From assembly GCF_000802385.1 (NCBI RefSeq), contig NZ_JTDN01000004.1:1-64000 (forward strand): a stretch of DNA of 64,000 nt, given 5' to 3'. Both the position numbers and the translations under genes were made by a program. The notes beneath the pieces are model-generated. The model worked only from the letters and a program-made list of their open reading frames with translations, had not been told where the DNA came from and searched no databases. Positions 60,901 through 64,000 of the stretch are shown in pieces. Within the stretch, counting starts at the first letter, position 1, and each line of letters begins with the position of its first letter. The DNA is from Croceibacterium mercuriale (GTDB taxonomy: Bacteria > Pseudomonadota > Alphaproteobacteria > Sphingomonadales > Sphingomonadaceae).

Positions 60901-63900
60901 GGATTGATCGTCGAGGAGGAAAGCGCCCGCGCCGGAGCGATCCGGCAGGAACAGGCCGCCTTGCAGCAGCAGCTGCACGACGGCGCCGCGGAAGAGGAAC
61001 CGACGGAGCTGGTCCGCCTGGCCGATATCCTGGAGGATAGCGGCGTCTTCGCGCGACTGTTCGGCGGCGAGTTCGGCCGTGCGCGCAAGCGGGCCGCCCG
61101 CCTGCTGCGCGACAGTGCCGATCGCGAGGCGGCCGCGCGCACGCTGCGCGAGGTGGCGCGCAACCGGCGGGCCGGCGACAGCTTCGCCGCCGATAGCCGG
61201 GCACAGGCGCTGTTCCCGGAGGTGCTGTGGAAGGGCGCGGCGTCCGACTTTGCCGGGCTGACGCGCATGCGCGATGTGCTGGACCGCTCCCGGCAGGCAC
61301 TTGCGGGTGCGGGCCAGCCCAGACTGTTCGATCGCTGGCTGGCCGGCACGCCCGAGCAGCGCGCGAGGGTCCGGCATCTGGCGGACGAGGCGGGCGCCTA
61401 TTTCCGGACTTGTACCGAGGCCGGGCTGGGTGCCGTCCGCGCGGGCGATCTGGCCGCCCATCTGGGTCGGCAGCGTGAACGGCTGGACCGGCTCGCCCGG
61501 GCATTGCGCGCCATCGGTGCACTGGACGATGCCCTGCTGCTGCGAGACAACGAGACCCTGCCCGAGCGGCTGCAGGCGCTGCACGGTCTTGCGGCGGAGT
61601 TCGACGCCATCCGCAATCACCCGGCATTCGGGTGGACCGGTCCGGTCGACCAGCCGCTGGATGCGCTATCGCGCGCGCTGGCGCAGGCGGACGCACTGTG
61701 CGCTGCGGCCGACCCGCTCGGCATTGTGCCGGCCCTGCGCGCGTCGGACGCCCCGGTGGCGCTGATGGAAGCCACCGTGCAAGCGGCTCCGCCCTACATG
61801 GCTGCGGTCCGCCGGTGGCGCGATACGGCCGCGACCTTTACGGACAGTGCCGGGGTCGCGCCGCGGGAGCTTGGCATCGACCGGGCGGCCGACGGTGTGA
61901 CGCAATGGAACACGGTTGCTGCCTTTCTGGAAGCTATGGCCACGGATGAGGCGGGCGCGCGCGCCGCGGCCGACCTGTTCCGCTACCGCGCGGACCTGGA
62001 TGCGACCGGCCTGCAGGATCTTGGCCGTGCCGCGCTGGCAGGGCAGGTCGAACCCACGGACCTGCCCGATCTCTACGAACTGGCGCTGGTCGTGGCGCTG
62101 TTGCAGGGCTGGCTGAAGCAGGACGGCGCGGCCCTGGCGCGCGCCGGCGGGCTGAACCTGGCGGCGGCGCGCGAAAGTTCCGTGCAGATCGATGTCGAGC
62201 TGCACCGGCTGGAGGCCGACGCAATCCTGGCCCGCAGGCTTGCGGACGAGGCGCCGTGGGGCAAGGATCATGGCGCAGCCAGCAGCTACACCGGCAAGGC
62301 GTTGCTGGATTACCAGCTCGGTCTGCGTCGGCCCAGCATGGCACTGCGTGATGTGGTGCACCGGGCGGGTGAGGCGCTGCAGGTGCTGAAGCCGGTATGG
62401 ATGATGTCGCCATCCAGCGCGGCGCAGTTCATCCGGCCCGGCAGCCTGGCCTTCGACCTGCTGGTGATCGACGAGGCATCGCAGATGCGGCCGGAATTCG
62501 CGGTCAGCGCCCTGCTGCGGGCGGGCCAGGCGGTGGTGGTGGGTGATGCCAACCAGCTGCCGCCCAGCGACCATTTCCAGGCGGCGGCCGCTGCCGAAGA
62601 CGACGCGCCGGACAGCGGCGTGTCGCCCGACACCGAGTCCATCCTGGACCTCGCCAACCAGCGGTTCCGCCGCAAGCGGCGCCTGAAATGGCATTACCGG
62701 TCGCAGCACGAAAGCCTGATCCAGTTCTCCAATCGCGAATTCTACGATTCCGATTTGGTGGTGTTTCCCAGTCCGATGGGCATGGATGATGACCTGCTGG
62801 GCGTGCGCTGCACCTATGTGCCTGCCCTGCACGCGGATACGCTGTACGAGGCGTCGATCAACCAGCGCGAGGCGCAGGCAGTGATCGAGGAGGCGTTCCG
62901 CCTGATGCGCGCCTATCCGCAGCATTCCATCGGCATCGCGGCGATGAACGCCAAGCAGACGCAACTGATCGAGGCCGAGTTCGAGCGGCTGATCCTGGAG
63001 CAGCCCGACATTCGCCGCTTCGTGGACCAGTATGAGGGCACGATCGACGAGTTCTTCATCAAGAACCTCGAGAACGTGCAGGGGGACGAGCGCGACACGA
63101 TCCTCATCTCCACCGTCTATGGCCCCGACCGCAACGGGGTGGTGAAGCAGAACTTCGGTCTGATGAACCGCGAAGTGGGCTGGCGCCGCCTGAACGTGCT
63201 GGTGACGCGGGCCAAGATGTCGACCCGCGTGTTCACATCCCTGCGGCCGAACGACGTGAAGGTGACGCCCACCTCCAGCCGCGGGGTGCGCGCGTTCAAT
63301 GCCTATCTGACCTACATCCACAACGCCGCCGCCGCGGACGATGCGACAGGTGGCGAGGCGGAAAGTCCGTTCGAGAGCTTCGTAGCGGAGCAGCTGCGCG
63401 ATGCGGGGTTCGAGGTAATTCCGCAGGTCGGGGTCGAGGGCTTCCGGATCGACCTGGGGATCAGGCATGCCGATTACCCCATCGGCTTCCTGGCGGGTAT
63501 CGAGTGCGACGGTGCCCCGTACCATTCGGGTCAGACCGTGCGCGACCGGGACCGGATCCGGCAGCTGCAATTGCAGAACCTGGGCTGGCGGATTTACCGC
63601 GTTTGGTCGGTCGACTGGTACGCCGATCCCGGGCGGGAAACCGCTCGAATGGTCAAGTGGCTGCACGATCATCTGGCGCGGCTGACGCCCGAACGGGCGG
63701 GCGGCGATCCTGTGAGCGCATCACCGGTGGAGGCAGAGCGGTCCGTGGCTGATCTTGCGCCCGCTGCCGATGGCGCTGACCTGCCGGAGGGGCCGGTCGG
63801 CCAGCCGATGCGCCCGCTGGACGGAATAGAGTGGTTCGAGGAGGAGAAGGGCCGATTCTACACGATCTGGTCAGATGGCGAACATGTCGGTGACGTGACT

Positions 63901-64000
63901 GTCCTGTCCCGCTCGCAGGCGGCTGCACGGATCTATGACGGGCAGATCTACGCGCCGAAGCCGGAATATGAAGGCCGGATCCGGCGCAGCGGCGAACGGT
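57925..64000 (+). CDS. Giant DUF4011-type SF1 helicase with C-terminal MTES_1575-like nuclease (runs off the window)
   Basis: Open from TTG 57925 (overlapping the previous stop; ATG 57940 is an alternative) to the window end, at least 2025 residues. Residues 1-200 are a helical and winged-helix-like region (WHDAMFQVAGKARRSRNVHD). DUF4011 begins near 225 (LRAKLIDLTRRNPLISFKHS). Helicase Walker A GPPGTGKS is near 602 (NLAVEGPPGTGKSETITNMI), followed by a roughly 900-residue helical insertion, then DLLVIDEASQMRPEFAVSAL near 1512 and VLVTRAKMSTRVFTSLRPND. A Vsr/MTES_1575-type nuclease lies at about 1813-1905 (AGIECDGAPYHSGQTVRDRD; LQNLGWRIYRVWSVDWY). Such giants are common in defence islands. Confidence 0.88.
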   Translation, partial: MKRPLMQKTADELAQMLEEHAGNRAQCALILAELKTRRSPKARALAEQAIPSPASIDLADKTEVLFPGKYARVHDEAVQLGIATKRGWKWHDAMFQVAGKARRSRNVHDAIWRIVYAAGSEGMTGEALATALRHDQAGNIRSEYCRGLPPIGWAEGWIDTAIDQRILKQIRTSAVPSASSSGEAVRRDLPTRQIAEVRTEEENLPDQPIDEAAREQTYDDVAALRAKLIDLTRRNPLISFKHSGRSATMLRIVDERPDLLFAAIEGKQGLGFEPLPGEDTVPADEQTPEFGFALEKARLIDEVYLNAVEPLGDEEGDAEAQEAAERALRGRIRARLNLPALDYGKGLDVAALARAHGFDTSYDLKDSEAPLASHHQDDRARVLLTAKQLDKQLKSIWERYRSHARETGLHTLFLALGFVQWPDEQSSDTQHHAPALLLAVELERKVVRSRYEYALRTHEEGLQVNIALAEKMRRHWGLEMPSLREGETPESFFVRLAGVIAEGQRLKLRRFATLSVLPFPQMVLWKDLDPASWQENAFADHSLLPGLLGAAPMDGSPSPSEPYDIDAAEWADKAPALVRPADASQHSALIEVSAGANLAVEGPPGTGKSETITNMIASAVSEGRTVLFVAEKQAALRVVADRLKATGLGPLVLELHGDTAKRDTFYDALRERLDARVRDNAVQLGIRRRDLAARRDQLRHYLHLLDTAVGALGRSAYDLLWQEIGLGQRLRNHARHSLARLIPIDAPETVDQTVLATTRSRLEVYAQAVAALDDGRSERTAWIAAPALPVFDQRPQLEAARAVAAAAREVATEQVPLAAMQGLVLPTWHGDPAAALEQLARLERFDETDEAVIAAVLRDPDTARTLLARQGRWRQLDHRLRQDVAEPIGTDRTGLVELAAALTEFGVTTGATSPPGLATAGDVFGQLASCQSACQAEATTREKRAQLSTRMRLSPDLSVATCAAICDTLVALGEEDERAPLLQTTALAEPLAGLIVEEESARAGAIRQEQAALQQQLHDGAAEEEPTELVRLADILEDSGVFARLFGGEFGRARKRAARLLRDSADREAAARTLREVARNRRAGDSFAADSRAQALFPEVLWKGAASDFAGLTRMRDVLDRSRQALAGAGQPRLFDRWLAGTPEQRARVRHLADEAGAYFRTCTEAGLGAVRAGDLAAHLGRQRERLDRLARALRAIGALDDALLLRDNETLPERLQALHGLAAEFDAIRNHPAFGWTGPVDQPLDALSRALAQADALCAAADPLGIVPALRASDAPVALMEATVQAAPPYMAAVRRWRDTAATFTDSAGVAPRELGIDRAADGVTQWNTVAAFLEAMATDEAGARAAADLFRYRADLDATGLQDLGRAALAGQVEPTDLPDLYELALVVALLQGWLKQDGAALARAGGLNLAAARESSVQIDVELHRLEADAILARRLADEAPWGKDHGAASSYTGKALLDYQLGLRRPSMALRDVVHRAGEALQVLKPVWMMSPSSAAQFIRPGSLAFDLLVIDEASQMRPEFAVSALLRAGQAVVVGDANQLPPSDHFQAAAAAEDDAPDSGVSPDTESILDLANQRFRRKRRLKWHYRSQHESLIQFSNREFYDSDLVVFPSPMGMDDDLLGVRCTYVPALHADTLYEASINQREAQAVIEEAFRLMRAYPQHSIGIAAMNAKQTQLIEAEFERLILEQPDIRRFVDQYEGTIDEFFIKNLENVQGDERDTILISTVYGPDRNGVVKQNFGLMNREVGWRRLNVLVTRAKMSTRVFTSLRPNDVKVTPTSSRGVRAFNAYLTYIHNAAAADDATGGEAESPFESFVAEQLRDAGFEVIPQVGVEGFRIDLGIRHADYPIGFLAGIECDGAPYHSGQTVRDRDRIRQLQLQNLGWRIYRVWSVDWYADPGRETARMVKWLHDHLARLTPERAGGDPVSASPVEAERSVADLAPAADGADLPEGPVGQPMRPLDGIEWFEEEKGRFYTIWSDGEHVGDVTVLSRSQAAARIYDGQIYAPKPEYEGRIRRSGER

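Noticed and set aside
1-64000. tRNA, rRNA, riboswitch or insertion sequence
   Set aside because: No cloverleaf, rRNA core sequence, recognised aptamer or transposase was found on either strand by eye.

Overview
The window is GC-rich and gene-dense. It carries a complete low-copy plasmid maintenance module: a RPA-type replication initiator, ParB, ParA, an iteron origin, and six copies of an 18-bp palindrome, TGTTTCCCCGGGGAAACA (one with a mismatch), that is probably the partition site parS. The initiator family, the parA-parB-repA order and a TonB-dependent receptor point to an alphaproteobacterial plasmid or chromid, most likely from a sphingomonad. The taxon is an inference from gene content. 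No rRNA, tRNA, CRISPR array or transposase was seen.

Layout. (1) 1-5 kb: a TonB-dependent receptor cut by the window edge, a LysR regulator and a divergent secreted type-B carboxylesterase, which together look like a small substrate-scavenging unit. (2) 5-9.6 kb: poorly characterised genes, including a three-gene overlapping operon of unknowns, a winged-helix protein and a TPR membrane protein. (3) 9.5-20 kb: a belt of toxin-antitoxin and conflict genes: RES/Xre, HipBA, Phd with a frameshifted vapC, a DarT1-like ADP-ribosyltransferase with a NADAR-type partner, a HEPN protein with a membrane partner, and an orphan ParD-like antitoxin. A DUF3883 gene, a phosphoesterase and a decayed membrane-protein gene are interspersed. 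(4) 20.6-24.8 kb: origin, repA, parB, parA and the palindromes. (5) 25-30 kb: four exported proteins of unknown role, one with a FlgT-like C-terminal segment.

(6) 30.3-40.2 kb: a tightly packed six-gene cassette encoding two dynamin-like P-loop proteins, a tail-anchored coiled-coil protein, a small protein, a RapA/SNF2-type ATPase and an Hsp70/actin-fold ATPase with a long N-terminal extension. I cannot match it to a named system, and it is the best candidate for an undescribed one. (7) 40.4-64 kb: a large nucleic-acid defence island: a TM0106-type RecB-like nuclease/helicase, McrB with EVE-like domains, McrC, a BPTD_3080-type restriction helicase-nuclease, an extra nuclease-like protein, a type III-like methyltransferase, a basic coiled-coil protein, a RelE-UvrD fusion and a giant DUF4011-type helicase with a C-terminal MTES_1575-like nuclease that runs off the right edge.

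How it fits together: the plasmid core copies and segregates the replicon, the toxin-antitoxin belt probably stabilises it, and the right half looks like anti-phage or anti-plasmid cargo. One extra copy of the palindrome lies inside the methyltransferase gene about 29 kb from the par genes, which ties the defence island physically to the partition system. Products were assigned by reading motifs only; no database search was possible.
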